Source: Streptomyces megasporus (GTDB taxonomy: Bacteria > Actinomycetota > Actinomycetes > Streptomycetales > Streptomycetaceae). From it: 64,000 nucleotides of DNA. This document shows, in pieces, positions 36,307 to 45,720 of the stretch; position 1 is the stretch's first letter; every line of letters begins with the position of its first letter. Both the position numbers and the translations under genes were made by a program. The notes beneath the pieces are model-generated. The model was not told the origin of the DNA, searched no databases, and worked only from the letters and a program-made list of their open reading frames with translations. Location: assembly GCF_000718985.1 (NCBI RefSeq), contig NZ_JODL01000022.1, forward strand, positions 1 through 64,000, written 5' to 3'.

Positions 36307-38118
36307 ATGACCGATTCCGCACCCGGCCGGGGCATCGGCCGACGACAGCTCGGACTGAGAGCGCTCGCGCTCGGCGGTGGCCTGGCCCTGGCCTCGGCCC
36401 CCGTCGCGGCGGCCCGCGCCGCGACGGACTCCCGTGCCGGCGCCCCCGGCTCCGTGGGCGGCCCCGCGCCCGTGCTGCGCCGCGGCTCCGCGCGGCGGGC
36501 GGGGCTGCTGGAGGAGCACCTGCGGCGGCTGGTGGAGGACGCCAGGGGCTTCCTCGGCCCCTCCCCCGAACACCCCTGGTACGCGGGCGCGGTGCTGCTG
36601 GCCGGACGCGGCGGCACCGTCGCCCTCCACGAGGCCATCGGCCACGCGGTGCGCTACTCCGCCTACGACGAGACCACCGACACCGGCGTCGAACTCCCCG
36701 CCGACCGGCAGGTCCCGGCGACCCCCGACACGGTCTACGACCTCGCCTCCGTCTCCAAGCTGTTCACCGCGATCCTGGCCGTCCAGCAGATCGAGCGCGG
36801 GGCACTGGAGTTGGAGGCGACCGTCGCCTCGTACCTGCCGGAGTTCGGCGCGGAGGGCAAGGCCGGCATCACCCTGCTGCACCTGCTCACCCACACCTCG
36901 GGGCTGGCCGCCTGGATCCCGCTGTACGCCGAACCCACCCACGCCGACCGGCTCCGGCGGCTGTGGCGCGAGAAGCCGTTGGACGCGCCCGGCACGGTCT
37001 ACCGCTACTCCGACCTGAACCTCATCGCCCTCCAGTTGGTGCTGGAGAAGGTCACCGGCAGGACGCTGGACACGCTGCTGCGCGAGGAGATCACCGAACC
37101 GCTGGGCATGCGGTGGACCCGCTACAACCCGCCCGCCTCCTGGAAGCCGCGCATCGCCGCCACCGAGGACGCCCGCCGCCCCTGGTCGGGCCTGGACCGC
37201 GGCATGGTGCACGGCGAGGTCCACGACGAGAACGCCTACTCCTTCGGCGGGGTCGCCGGACACGCCGGGGTCTTCTCCCGCGCCTGGGACTTGGCCGTGC
37301 TCTGCCGGACCCTGCTCAACGGCGGCGCGTACGGCCGCGTCCGCATCCTGTCCGAGGAGTCGGTGGACCTGCTCTTCCACGACTTCAACGCCGACTTCCC
37401 CGGCAACGAGCACGGCCTGGGCTTCGAGCTGTACCAGCACTGGTTCATGGGGGCCATGGCCACCCCCGAAACGGCCGGGCACACCGGGTTCACCGGCACC
37501 TGCCTGGTGCTGGACCCCACCACCGACACCTTCCTGGTGCTGCTGGGCAACTCCGTCCATCCGATGCGCTCCTGGCGCTCCGGCAGCGCCCCGCGCGTGG
37601 CGGCGGCCGACCACCTGGCCCGAGCCGTCCCGGTGCGTCCCGCCGACGGGCGCGGCGCCTGGTTCTCCGGGATGGCGAACGCCGCCACGGCCACCCTCGC
37701 CCTGCCCGAGGTGACACCGCGCGGCGAGGACCCCCGCCTGCGCTTCTCCGTGTGGTGGGACACCGAACGCTCCTGGGACGTGCTGCGTCTGGAGGCGTCC
37801 GGCGACGGCGGGAGCACCTGGGAGCCGGTGCCGTTCACCACCTCGCGCCGCGGCGCCGATCCGGTGGAGCGCCCGGAGGGGACGCTGTACGGCTACTCCG
37901 GGCGCCTGTGGCACCGGGCCACGGCCGACCTGGGCGCCTGGCGCGGCCGGGCGGTGCGGCTGCGCTGGCGGTACACCACCGACACCCGCTACGTGGGGCG
38001 CGGCGCGTACGTCGACGAGATCCGGATCGAGGACGACGGGCGCGTGCTCTTCGACGACTCCCGCCGAAGGGACGCGGACCGCGTCGTCCCACAGGGCTGG
38101 ACGGCCTCGGCGGACTGA
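36307..38118 (+). CDS. secreted beta-lactamase-fold serine hydrolase with C-terminal jelly-roll domain
   Basis: A 603-residue exported protein. The N-terminus (GRRQLGLRALALGGGLALA) is a twin-arginine-type signal. The class C beta-lactamase/DD-peptidase fold follows, with S148-V-S-K151 as the nucleophile motif, YSDLN (234-238) as the second motif and HAG in GGVAGHAGVFSR. From about residue 460 a beta-sandwich of the immune-inhibitor-A/MAM-like type is added, probably for wall or carbohydrate binding. The substrate is likely a D-amino peptide or ester rather than an antibiotic. A TTGACA box at 36207 may belong to its promoter. AAGGGGG is the ribosome site, somewhat distant. Confidence 0.85.
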   Translation: MTDSAPGRGIGRRQLGLRALALGGGLALASAPVAAARAATDSRAGAPGSVGGPAPVLRRGSARRAGLLEEHLRRLVEDARGFLGPSPEHPWYAGAVLLAGRGGTVALHEAIGHAVRYSAYDETTDTGVELPADRQVPATPDTVYDLASVSKLFTAILAVQQIERGALELEATVASYLPEFGAEGKAGITLLHLLTHTSGLAAWIPLYAEPTHADRLRRLWREKPLDAPGTVYRYSDLNLIALQLVLEKVTGRTLDTLLREEITEPLGMRWTRYNPPASWKPRIAATEDARRPWSGLDRGMVHGEVHDENAYSFGGVAGHAGVFSRAWDLAVLCRTLLNGGAYGRVRILSEESVDLLFHDFNADFPGNEHGLGFELYQHWFMGAMATPETAGHTGFTGTCLVLDPTTDTFLVLLGNSVHPMRSWRSGSAPRVAAADHLARAVPVRPADGRGAWFSGMANAATATLALPEVTPRGEDPRLRFSVWWDTERSWDVLRLEASGDGGSTWEPVPFTTSRRGADPVERPEGTLYGYSGRLWHRATADLGAWRGRAVRLRWRYTTDTRYVGRGAYVDEIRIEDDGRVLFDDSRRRDADRVVPQGWTASAD

Positions 38119-38179
38119 CCCCGCCCTGCCCCCCACAGTGCCCGCCCCACCATGCCCGCCGGGCCTCGGCCGGTGGTCT

Positions 38180-39610
38180 TCAGGCGCCGTCCTCCAGGCG
38201 GCAGCCCGGCGCCGCCACCCGACGGTACAGCTCGGCGGCCTCGGCGCTGCGACCGAGCCGCTCCAGACAGTGGGCCTCGTCGTTGCGGCTGGTCAGCGCG
38301 TCGGGGTGGTCCGGACCCAGCACACGGGCGCGGTCCCGCGCGACCTGGTGGAAGAGCTCCAGGGCCTCCTCCCAGCGCTCCAACCGGACCAGGGCGTGGG
38401 CGACCTCGTGGCGGCTGGCGAGGGTGTCGGGATGGTCCGCGCCCAGTACGCGGGCGCGCTCGGCGGCCACCGCGCGGTGCGCCTCCACCGCCTCGTCCCA
38501 CCTGCCCAGCCGCCCCAGGCTCAGCCCCGCGCTGTGCCGGTGGGCGAGCACGGCCGGCAGGTCGGCGGGCGGCCCCGACGGGTCCGGCGTCCGGCCGGGC
38601 ACCGTCCACGGCCCGCTGAGGGCGCCGGGGTAACCGGGGGAGACGGGACTCGCCGGGCGGCCGGCGACGGCCTTGGCGCCGGTGCTCATCCCGTGGGCCC
38701 ACCGCGGGGTCCGGGGAGGCGGGAGCGGCTGCGCCGCCCACTCCTCGGCCGGGCACGCCGAGCGGCGGGCGACGGCGGTGCGGTGACCGAGTTCGGCCGC
38801 GTCCTCGGGCCGCTCGTCGGGATCCTTGGCGAGCAGGTCGAGGATGATCCGCTCCAGCTCCTCGGGGAGGTCGGGGCGGAGTTCGCGGGGCGGACGCGGC
38901 TCGGTGTCGCTGTGGCCGATGAGGACGCCCCAGGCGTCGTCCAGGTCGAAGGGCGGCGCGCCGGTGGCCGTCTCGTACAGCACGCAGCCGAGGGAGTACA
39001 GGTCGCTGCGGTGGTCGAGCGGGGCTCCGGCGATCTGCTCGGGCGACATGTAGTGCGGAGTGCCCATGGTGACGCCGTCGCCGGTGAGTTTGGCGGTGAA
39101 GCCGATGTCGTGGCCGAGCCGGGCGATGCCGAAGTCGCATATCTTCACCGTGCCGTCGACGGTGCGCATCACGTTGGCGGGCTTGAGGTCGCGGTGGACG
39201 ATGCCCCGGTCGTGGGTGTAGGCGAGGGCGGCGGCGACCTGCTCGGCGATGTCGAAGAGGTCGGGGACGGGCAGCGGCCGGTGGTCGTTCCGCTCCAGGA
39301 GCTGGCTGAGGTTGTGCCCGTCGAGCAGTTCCATCACCAGGTGGAGCACGCCGTCGTGCTCGCCGAAGTCGTGGACCACGGTCACCCCGCGGTGCTGGAG
39401 CGAGGCGGCGACCCGGGCCTCGCGGCGGAAACGTTCACGCAGCGCCGTCACGGACCGGGGGTCGGTCTGCCGTCCCAGCGGTTTGAGGCACTTGACGGCG
39501 ACCTCGCGGCCCAGCGACTCGTCCCGCGCCCGCCACACCTGACCCATGCCACCGCGGCCGACCAGGTCGAGCAGCCGGTACCGGCCCTGGAGCAGGGTGT
39601 CCTTCTCCAT
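38180..39610 (-). CDS. Ser/Thr protein kinase with C-terminal tetratricopeptide repeats
   Basis: A 476-residue PknB-type kinase. The glycine loop is GRGGMGQVW, with catalytic K40, HRDLKPANV (D141) and DFG (D159-G161). [13 protein letters not shown] activation loop completes the kinase domain (about 10-275). After a Pro/Ala linker, about 130 residues form three kinesin-light-chain-type TPRs ([22 protein letters not shown] and two relatives). There is no transmembrane helix and no PASTA domain, so it is a cytoplasmic kinase that docks partners through its TPRs. The ATG at 39610 is preferred over long upstream readings that lack codon bias. Confidence 0.9.
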   Translation of the reverse strand: MEKDTLLQGRYRLLDLVGRGGMGQVWRARDESLGREVAVKCLKPLGRQTDPRSVTALRERFRREARVAASLQHRGVTVVHDFGEHDGVLHLVMELLDGHNLSQLLERNDHRPLPVPDLFDIAEQVAAALAYTHDRGIVHRDLKPANVMRTVDGTVKICDFGIARLGHDIGFTAKLTGDGVTMGTPHYMSPEQIAGAPLDHRSDLYSLGCVLYETATGAPPFDLDDAWGVLIGHSDTEPRPPRELRPDLPEELERIILDLLAKDPDERPEDAAELGHRTAVARRSACPAEEWAAQPLPPPRTPRWAHGMSTGAKAVAGRPASPVSPGYPGALSGPWTVPGRTPDPSGPPADLPAVLAHRHSAGLSLGRLGRWDEAVEAHRAVAAERARVLGADHPDTLASRHEVAHALVRLERWEEALELFHQVARDRARVLGPDHPDALTSRNDEAHCLERLGRSAEAAELYRRVAAPGCRLEDGA

Positions 39611-39796
39611 CGCGCGCCACCGCCCCCTCTCACCCGATGCCCCGATGCCGCCCCCGGCCCGCCCAGTATGAGCCCTTTCCCCACGAACCGTTAAGGCGGT
39701 GGGGCCGTGTCGGAATGTGCCGGGGTGCACCGGAGCGCCGTCGGAAGGTGCCGTACGCGGGTTTCGACGCCCACGGAAGCGGCAACAGCGAGGGGA

Positions 39797-40573
39797 ATGT
39801 CGTCTCCTCTGCGCGCACGCGGCACCCGGGCCGGCTTCCGACTGCTCGCCCGGCTGCGCCGGGCCCCGGCCTTCCACCCCCAGGGGCTGATCTGCACGGG
39901 CGAGGTGGTGGTCCGGGGCGGCGCCGACGCGCCTTGGGGCGTGCCCTGGATGGACGAGCCCGGTCGCCACGCCTGCGCGGTGCGGCTGTCGCGCGGGGCC
40001 GGGCTGCCGACGCGGCTGCCCGACTGGCTGGGACTGGCCGTGCGGGTGGTGGACGCGGGCGGCCCGGGCCGGCATCTGGATCTGCTGCTGACCTCCGCCT
40101 CCCGCCTCCCCGTGCTCCGCCACCTGCCCCTGCCGCGCGGTGACGCGCTGGGCGGTCCGTACTCCGTCCTGCTGCCGTACCGCGTCGGCGGACGTCGCAT
40201 GGTGATCGGCGCCTTCCCGCGCCGCCGCCTGCGCCCGGTCCACGGCGCCCCGTCCGCCGTCCGGCGGGCCCTGGAGGAGAAGCCGCTGGTGTTCGACCTG
40301 CGCGCCGCCGCCCCGCTGGGCCGGTGGCGGACCTTCGCCGTGCTCACGGTCGGCTCGCCGCTGCCCGAACCGCCGGAGGCCACCTTGGAGTACGACGTCT
40401 ACGGCCACAGCCTTCCGGGGCTGGCCCCGGGACCGGCCCTGGAGACGGTACGGCGCGCGGCGTACAGCGGCTCGCGCCAGGGCCGCCGTCGAGCGCCGGC
40501 CGGACGGGCCGTTTCTCCCTCGGCCTCGGGGGTACTCCGAACCGGCCGGTATTCCACCCGAACGCGGAGATGA
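39797..40573 (+). CDS. uncharacterised protein, possibly catalase-core-like
   Basis: A 258-residue protein of unknown function. The segment FHPQGLICTGEVVVRGG ... LPDWLGLAVRV ... DLLLTSASRLPVLRHL recalls the reduced barrel of small catalase-related proteins, but heme-ligand and distal-histidine motifs are not evident, so this is only a suggestion. The basic C-terminal tail looks disordered. The ATG at 39797 has AGGGGA directly against it. An upstream GTG at 39707 is possible, but the extra codons lack third-position bias. It overlaps the start region of the following DUF4383 gene. Confidence 0.55.
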   Translation: MSSPLRARGTRAGFRLLARLRRAPAFHPQGLICTGEVVVRGGADAPWGVPWMDEPGRHACAVRLSRGAGLPTRLPDWLGLAVRVVDAGGPGRHLDLLLTSASRLPVLRHLPLPRGDALGGPYSVLLPYRVGGRRMVIGAFPRRRLRPVHGAPSAVRRALEEKPLVFDLRAAAPLGRWRTFAVLTVGSPLPEPPEATLEYDVYGHSLPGLAPGPALETVRRAAYSGSRQGRRRAPAGRAVSPSASGVLRTGRYSTRTRR

Positions 40574-40578
40574 TGACG

Positions 40579-41037
40579 ATGGCCAGGACAGGCCCGAGCA
40601 CCACCGGTACGGCACGCGGATCGGCACTGACCACCGCCGCCAAGATCGTGGCGCTGATCTTCCTGGGTGTGGGAATCCTGGGGTTCATCCCCGGCATCAC
40701 CACGAACTTCGGCGACATGACGTTCGCCGGACACCACTCGGACGCCCACCTGCTCGGCATCTTCAAGGTGTCGGTCCTGCACAACCTGGTCCACCTCGCC
40801 TTCGGCATCGCCGGACTGGCACTGGCCCGCAGCATGGCCGGAGCCAAGGCGTTCCTGATCGGCGGTGGTGTGATCTACCTGCTGCTGTGGCTCTACGGGC
40901 TGATCATCGACAAGGACAGCGCCGCGAACTTCGTGCCCCTGAACACGGCCGACGACTGGCTGCACTTCCTGCTGGGGGTGGGCATGATCGCCCTCGGCAC
41001 GGTCCTGAGCCGCCGCCCCTCACCCTCGACGGCCTGA
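40579..41037 (+). CDS. DUF4383 four-helix membrane protein
   Basis: A 152-residue integral membrane protein of the DUF4383 family. Four hydrophobic segments are visible (about 19-42, 58-80, 87-108, 123-143), with an acidic loop before the last. Its function is unknown; members occur beside stress and envelope genes. Three ATG codons are clustered (40570, 40573, 40579). The last has the best distance from GCGGAG, while the first would overlap the upstream stop as ATGA. It is translationally coupled to the preceding gene and followed by a strong hairpin. Confidence 0.8.
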   Translation: MARTGPSTTGTARGSALTTAAKIVALIFLGVGILGFIPGITTNFGDMTFAGHHSDAHLLGIFKVSVLHNLVHLAFGIAGLALARSMAGAKAFLIGGGVIYLLLWLYGLIIDKDSAANFVPLNTADDWLHFLLGVGMIALGTVLSRRPSPSTA

Positions 41038-41051
41038 CAGGGGCCCGGACA

Positions 41052-41083
41052 CCGGTGGGGCGGCCGTGTGGCCGCCCCACCGG
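41052..41083 (+). terminator. perfect 14-bp hairpin after the DUF4383 gene
   Basis: CCGGTGGGGCGGCC (41052-41065) and its perfect complement (41070-41083) flank a GTGT loop, beginning 15 bp after the stop codon. This is a typical rho-independent-like actinomycete terminator without a U-tract. Confidence 0.75.
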
Positions 41084-41171
41084 GCGCCGTCGGGCGTCCG
41101 ACTCGTCCCCGGAACGCCACATCCACCGGCACATCCACCGCCACACCCGCCGGACCGCCACCGCGCCCGGT

Positions 41172-41190
41172 GGGAGACGGGAGGTCTCCC
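41172..41190 (+). promoter_or_regulatory. hairpin displaying the ribosome site of the next gene
   Basis: GGGAGAC (41172-41178) pairs with GTCTCCC (41184-41190). The loop holds the Shine-Dalgarno GGGAG and the stem ends flush against the ATG at 41191. Folding would therefore govern ribosome access. Confidence 0.4.
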
Positions 41191-42048
41191 ATGACATCCG
41201 CACCGCCCGCGGGGACCGCCGAGATCCTCTTCGTCGGCAACGCGACCCTGCTGATCCGCTACGGCGACCTGACGCTGCTGACCGACCCCAACTTCCTGCA
41301 CCGGGGTCAGTACGCCTACCTGGGCAAGGGACTGCTGTCGAAGCGGCTGGTCGATCCCGCGCTGTCGATCGACGAGCTGCCGTCCGACCTGGACGCGGTG
41401 ATCCTGTCCCACCTGCACGGCGACCACTGGGACCGGGTCGCCCGCCGCCGACTGCCCCGCTCGCTGCCGATCGTCACCACCCCGCACGCCTCCCGGCGTC
41501 TCCAGGGGCTGCACGGATTCAGCCGCGCGACCGGCCTGCCCACCTGGCACGACCACGTCCTGCTCCGCGGGCACAGCCAGGTCCGCGTCACCGCCCTGCC
41601 CGGCCGGCACGGTCCGGGGCCCGCCCGCTTCCTGCTGCCCCCGGTGATGGGCAGTCTGCTGGAGTTCGGCGATCCGGGCGGGCCCGTGCGGCTGCGGATG
41701 TACATCTCGGGCGACACGCTGATGTTCCCCGGGATCGAGGAGATCGCGCGCCGCTGCCCGGACATCCACCTGGCCGTGGTCCACCTCGGCGGCACCACTC
41801 TCCCCGGCGGGCTGCTGGTGACCATGGACGCGCTCCAGGGCGCGGATCTGGTCTCCACGCTGCGCCCGCGCCGCGTGCTGCCCGTGCACTACGACGACTA
41901 CGGCGTCATGAAGTCCCCCCTGTCGGACTTCCTCCGGGAGGCCGGACGGCCGGGCTTCCCCTCCGGCGTGATCCCCTGCGCCCGCGGCGAGCGGGTCACC
42001 GTCGACGCGAACGGCCTGGTCGAAGCGGTCGGGGCCGGTTCCGTCTGA
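41191..42048 (+). CDS. metallo-beta-lactamase-fold hydrolase
   Basis: A 285-residue cytoplasmic protein of the UlaG/MBL-fold type. The metal-binding motif is HLHGDHWD (H-x-H-x-D-H), with further ligands expected in LPGRHG, YISGDTL and VHYDDYG. It would hydrolyse phosphodiester, lactone or ester bonds; the substrate is unknown. GGGAGG (41179-41184) supports the ATG at 41191. Confidence 0.85.
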   Translation: MTSAPPAGTAEILFVGNATLLIRYGDLTLLTDPNFLHRGQYAYLGKGLLSKRLVDPALSIDELPSDLDAVILSHLHGDHWDRVARRRLPRSLPIVTTPHASRRLQGLHGFSRATGLPTWHDHVLLRGHSQVRVTALPGRHGPGPARFLLPPVMGSLLEFGDPGGPVRLRMYISGDTLMFPGIEEIARRCPDIHLAVVHLGGTTLPGGLLVTMDALQGADLVSTLRPRRVLPVHYDDYGVMKSPLSDFLREAGRPGFPSGVIPCARGERVTVDANGLVEAVGAGSV

Positions 42049-42178
42049 CGGGCCGCGGGGCGGGCACACGAGTGGACGGACGCGGACGGGCGTGCGCGGA
42101 GGAGAGTCGCGCGCGGTGGCCGAACGCGTCGTCCGAGCGCGTTGTCCGATGCGGAAGACACGGAAGGAAGGCGCACAG

Positions 42179-42436
42179 GTGCCGAGCACGATCACAGCCG
42201 AGCACGTACGGGAGCTGCTCCGCTCCTCCGACCCCGATCCCCGGCTGGTCCTGCTGGAGGGCCGGGCTCGGGTCGTCCCCGCCGCCGAGACGGGCACGGA
42301 CCGCTGGCGCGGAGCCGTGGAGGTCGTCTCCCGCGACGACCTCGCCGGCCGGCTCGGTCCCGACGAGCCCTCCGAGCGGGACCTGGAGACGCTGGCGGCG
42401 CGGCTGGAGGCCGTGGTGTCGGAGCTGGGCGCCTGA
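42179..42436 (+). CDS. small hypothetical protein, 85 residues
   Basis: A GTG start with an AAGGAAGG ribosome site opens an 85-codon frame with strong third-position G/C bias. The product is acidic and mostly helical (ITAEHVRELLRSSDPDPRLVLLEGRARVV), with no signal peptide. No family was recognised. It lies 130 bp after the MBL gene and is convergent with the PP2C gene. Confidence 0.65.
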   Translation: MPSTITAEHVRELLRSSDPDPRLVLLEGRARVVPAAETGTDRWRGAVEVVSRDDLAGRLGPDEPSERDLETLAARLEAVVSELGA

Positions 42437-42536
42437 CCCGGAGCCGGCCCACCGCCGCCCCGGCCTCGACCCCGGCCCCGGCCCCGGCCCACCGTCGTCC
42501 CGCGCTTCCGGGCGGCTCCCGCTCGGCGGGCGCCGT

Positions 42537-43823
42537 TCAGGGGCGCGGGACTCGTACGGCCAGGGCCAGGGTGTCGTCGGGGTGGAGGATGATGGTGTGC
42601 ATGTCCTCGGCGATCGCGCCGGGAATGTCCGCTATGGGCTTGTCGGCGTGGCGGCGGGCCGCCTCGATCAGCCGCTCCTCGCCCTCTCGGGGGTCGCGGC
42701 GGCTCTCGGTGAGCCCGTCGGTGTAGAGGACGAGCAGGTCCCCCGGCGCCATCGTCGTGTGCAGTAGGCGCTCGCTGCCCGCGAGCGGGTAGCCGATGCC
42801 CCGGCCGCGCGCCTCCAGGTATCTCGGCTCGCCCTCGGCGGGCAGCAGCAGGGCGGGCGGGTGACTGCCGTTGGCCAGGTACAGGTCGCCGGTTTCGGGG
42901 TTGACGCGGGCGAGCAGCACGGTGGACATCAGCTCGCTGTCGAAGGGCATCAGGATCTCGGCGGTCCGGGCGACGATCGACTCCAGCGGGTGCCCCTCCA
43001 GGGCCAGGGTCCGCACCGCGTGGGTGACGTTGAGGGCGCCTCGGGTGCTGGTCACACCGTGGCCGAGGGCGTCGACGACGGTGATGTGGACGGTGCCGTC
43101 GGGCAGTTGCAGCCAGTCGTAGAGGTCTCCGCCGGTGGGCGCGTCGGTGCCGGCCGGCGCGTAGTGGACGGCCATCTCCAGGCCCTCCACCTCGATCGGC
43201 GCGGGCCGCAGGGCGTCCTCCAGCTCGCGCAGGGTCTGGCCGTGGGCCTTGCGCAACTGCTCGTCGCGCTCCTCCAGTTGGACGTAGAGCGCGAGGGTGC
43301 CCCGGTTGGTCTCGGCGAGTTCGTGCTTGAGCCTCCGGTGTTCGGCGGTGAGGACGTCGATACGGGCCAGCGCCGCCCTCAACTCCTGCTCGACGGCCCG
43401 CAGTTCGGAGGAGGCGGACTCGTCCGCGGGCCGCGGCACACCTCCGTTGGGAGACGGCCGCGCACCGGCCCCGTCGGACGGTTCGAGGAGCGGCACGCGC
43501 CAGGTGGCCGCACCGTTCTCGGTGAACTCGACGGGCAGGGGCAGGTTCGGGAGTTCACGGTCGGTGTCGGCGGCCCGGAGGGTGTCGAGCGTGACGGCGA
43601 GGTGCCGTGCCATGCCCTCCGGCTCCTGTTCGACGGAGGTCTCCAGCCGTACGGGCCGTCCCGCCGCGAGTTCGGTGCGGGCCAGGTCCGCCGCGGACAG
43701 CACCAGGCGTGCCCTGGTCTCGACCGGCAGCCGGTGAGAGCGGGCGATCCCGCGCACGGCCCGGCGGAGGCTCGGCAGCGTGTGGTGGGAGGAACGGTGG
43801 GGGGTGTGGTTGTCGGTTGTCAT
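42537..43823 (-). CDS. RsbU-like PP2C serine phosphatase (SpoIIE domain)
   Basis: A 428-residue protein. A poorly conserved N-terminal region (1-135) is followed by a coiled coil (about 140-200) and a C-terminal PP2C/SpoIIE phosphatase domain. GGDLYDWLQL and VVDALGHG supply metal-binding aspartates, and YTDGLTESR closes the site. In stressosome pathways such a phosphatase is switched on by RsbT and dephosphorylates an anti-sigma antagonist. It is the last gene of the rsb cluster, 7 bp after the previous stop, so it is cotranscribed. Confidence 0.85.
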   Translation of the reverse strand: MTTDNHTPHRSSHHTLPSLRRAVRGIARSHRLPVETRARLVLSAADLARTELAAGRPVRLETSVEQEPEGMARHLAVTLDTLRAADTDRELPNLPLPVEFTENGAATWRVPLLEPSDGAGARPSPNGGVPRPADESASSELRAVEQELRAALARIDVLTAEHRRLKHELAETNRGTLALYVQLEERDEQLRKAHGQTLRELEDALRPAPIEVEGLEMAVHYAPAGTDAPTGGDLYDWLQLPDGTVHITVVDALGHGVTSTRGALNVTHAVRTLALEGHPLESIVARTAEILMPFDSELMSTVLLARVNPETGDLYLANGSHPPALLLPAEGEPRYLEARGRGIGYPLAGSERLLHTTMAPGDLLVLYTDGLTESRRDPREGEERLIEAARRHADKPIADIPGAIAEDMHTIILHPDDTLALAVRVPRP

Positions 43824-43830
43824 GAGACCT

Positions 43831-44844
43831 CTACATCGCCCGGACGGTGAGCACGGTGGCGTCGTCGCGGGTGCGCCGGTGGCCGTGGGCCAGGGCGGCG
43901 GCCAGCAGGGGCGGGGGGAGCCGGAGGAGGAAGGTGGACGGGGAGTGCGACCACCGGGACTCGATGCCGTCGCTGTGGAGGGCGAACGCCGTGCCCGGTG
44001 GCAGGGAGAGGGTGCGGACCCGTGGGGTGGGGATGTTCCAGCCGACGATGCCCGGTTGGCCGGCCAGCCGGTGGAGCACGTCCCCTCCCGAGAACGCCAC
44101 GGCGCGGATGTTGCCGACGCCGCAGTACTCGGCGCGGTCGGGACGCAGGCGCAGGACGCCGGCGGCGGCGCCGCGGGTGTGGCGCAGGCTGCGGTGCAGC
44201 GAGGTCAGGATGTCGTCCAGCGGCCGGTCGGGGGCGGTGTGGAAGGAGCGCAGGGCCGACCGGGCCGCCTCGGCGGCCGCGACACCGTGCCCCAGGCCGT
44301 CGACGACCAGCCCGGTGAGCGCGTCGCCGGTCTCGGCCACGGCGCAGGCGTCGCCGCAGTGCCGCTCGCTCTTGGCGGGCAGGCACACCGAGCCGGTGTC
44401 CCACCGTCGGGACGGGGGCTTGCCCGGCGGGGAGAGCCGTGCGCAGACCAGCGTTCCGAAACCGGCCCGGGTGCGGATGGTGAACTCGGTGGCGATCCGG
44501 CGCACCGCGCCGAGACCGGCGCCGAGGGAGCCCGTGGCGGTGGTGTAACCGTCGGCCATGGCACGGTCGAGATCGCCTATGCCGGGACCGCGGTCCACGG
44601 CGACGATCTCCACCCCGGTGCCGAGCCTGAACGGTTGGACGTACACCGTCCCGTCGACGGCGTGCTTGTCCAGATTGCCGGCCAGCTCACTGGCGAGGAC
44701 CGCCGCCTGGTCGGGCATGGAGCCCGGCAGTCCGCACCGCAGCGCGCGGTCACGCGCCGCGGTGGCGGCCAGGTGGATCGCGCTCTCGTGGTCGATGCGG
44801 ATCTCGTCGGTCAGGCCCTCGGTGTCGAAGGACGATCGGGTCAC
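43831..44844 (-). CDS. fused HATPase (RsbT/RsbW-like) and PP2C (RsbX-like) protein
   Basis: A 337-residue fusion. Residues about 20-135 form a GHKL ATPase of the anti-sigma kinase type (ELAGNLDKHA for the N box, DRGPGI for the G1 box, GSLGAGLGA for the lid). Residues about 150-337 form a PP2C phosphatase resembling RsbX (VVDGLGHG, HSDGIES). RsbX in Bacillus resets the stressosome by dephosphorylating RsbR and RsbS, so this fusion joins opposing activities in one chain. The GTG start overlaps the rsbT stop as GTGA. Confidence 0.85.
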   Translation of the reverse strand: MTRSSFDTEGLTDEIRIDHESAIHLAATAARDRALRCGLPGSMPDQAAVLASELAGNLDKHAVDGTVYVQPFRLGTGVEIVAVDRGPGIGDLDRAMADGYTTATGSLGAGLGAVRRIATEFTIRTRAGFGTLVCARLSPPGKPPSRRWDTGSVCLPAKSERHCGDACAVAETGDALTGLVVDGLGHGVAAAEAARSALRSFHTAPDRPLDDILTSLHRSLRHTRGAAAGVLRLRPDRAEYCGVGNIRAVAFSGGDVLHRLAGQPGIVGWNIPTPRVRTLSLPPGTAFALHSDGIESRWSHSPSTFLLRLPPPLLAAALAHGHRRTRDDATVLTVRAM

Positions 44845-45323
44845 TGCGTGGTCCAGCGGGTCGCGCGGATCGTGGTGCCCTTCCCCGCCTCGGTGCGCAC
44901 CTCGAATTCGTGCATGAGGCGGCGGGCGCCTCCCAGTCCATGGCCCAGGCCGGCGCCGGTGGTGAATCCGTCGGTCAGGGCCACCTCCACATCGGGGATG
45001 CCCGGCCCGTCGTCGTGGACGATCAACCGGATCCCTCTGCGGCCCGCCTGTCTGGGAAACTCGATGGTCACCGTGCCCCCACCGCCGTGGATGTAGGCGT
45101 TACGCGCCAGTTCGCTGGCGGCGGTGACGACACGAGTCTGGTCCACCAGCCCGAACCCGACCTCGACGGTCGCCGCCCGCACCGCGTGGCGGACGGTGAT
45201 GAGGTCCTCGTCGTTGCGGACGGGGTGCGTGACGGGGGTGTCGCCGCCGCGCGGGGCGTCACTCCCGGCGGTCGCGGGAGGAACCGTCGGCGCCGCGGTC
45301 GTCCGTTCACCCGAGAGTTTCAC
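44841..45323 (-). CDS. rsbT: RsbT-like serine kinase
   Basis: A 160-residue GHKL kinase. It has the N box ASELARNAYIHGGG, G1 box HDDGPGIPD and a GAGLGHGLGGARRL lid. In the stressosome model RsbT is sequestered by RsbR-RsbS, phosphorylates them on stress and leaves to activate an RsbU phosphatase. The GTG at 45323 is favoured by AAGGGGGG upstream; an ATG at 45356 would add eleven residues. It overlaps rsbS at one end and the fusion gene at the other. Confidence 0.85.
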   Translation of the reverse strand: MKLSGERTTAAPTVPPATAGSDAPRGGDTPVTHPVRNDEDLITVRHAVRAATVEVGFGLVDQTRVVTAASELARNAYIHGGGGTVTIEFPRQAGRRGIRLIVHDDGPGIPDVEVALTDGFTTGAGLGHGLGGARRLMHEFEVRTEAGKGTTIRATRWTTQ

Positions 45324-45720
45324 GTCGATTCCCCCCTTCCGGGGGCCGGGGAGCATGGCGCCAGCCCAGTGCGACCATTCCCTGCTCCGCGTTCAACGCG
45401 GTCTCCACCCCCGCGAGTTGGAGCCCGAGCTCGGCGAGGGTGATCGCCACGGGGGGCCGCATGCCGGCCACGATCACCCGTGCGCCCAGCAGCCGTGCCA
45501 TGGTGCTCAGTTCCGTCAGGGTGCGCGCCACGAACGAGTCGATGATCTCCAACCGGGAGATGTCGATGAGCACCCCCTTGGCCCGCTCGGCGGCGATGCG
45601 CTCGGTCAGCTCCTCCGCGAAGGCGGTCGCCGCCTTGTCGTCGAGCTCGTTGATGAGCCCGGTGACCAGCACGTCACCGAGCCTGATGATGGGCACGTCC
45701 ATGGGCCGGGAGTCGGTCAT
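45307..45720 (-). CDS. rsbS: RsbS stressosome STAS protein
   Basis: A single-STAS protein of 137 residues, slightly longer than usual at the C-terminus. The phosphoacceptor serine lies in DISRLEIIDSFVART. RsbS forms the stressosome core with RsbR and holds RsbT. ATGA overlap with rsbR (45717-45720) indicates coupled translation. Confidence 0.9.
   Translation of the reverse strand: MTDSRPMDVPIIRLGDVLVTGLINELDDKAATAFAEELTERIAAERAKGVLIDISRLEIIDSFVARTLTELSTMARLLGARVIVAGMRPPVAITLAELGLQLAGVETALNAEQGMVALGWRHAPRPPEGGNRRETLG

Noticed and set aside
36307..38118. Antibiotic-resistance beta-lactamase
   Set aside because: Large Tat-exported protein with an extra beta-sandwich domain; the serine-hydrolase motif set fits an esterase or D-aminopeptidase relative better.
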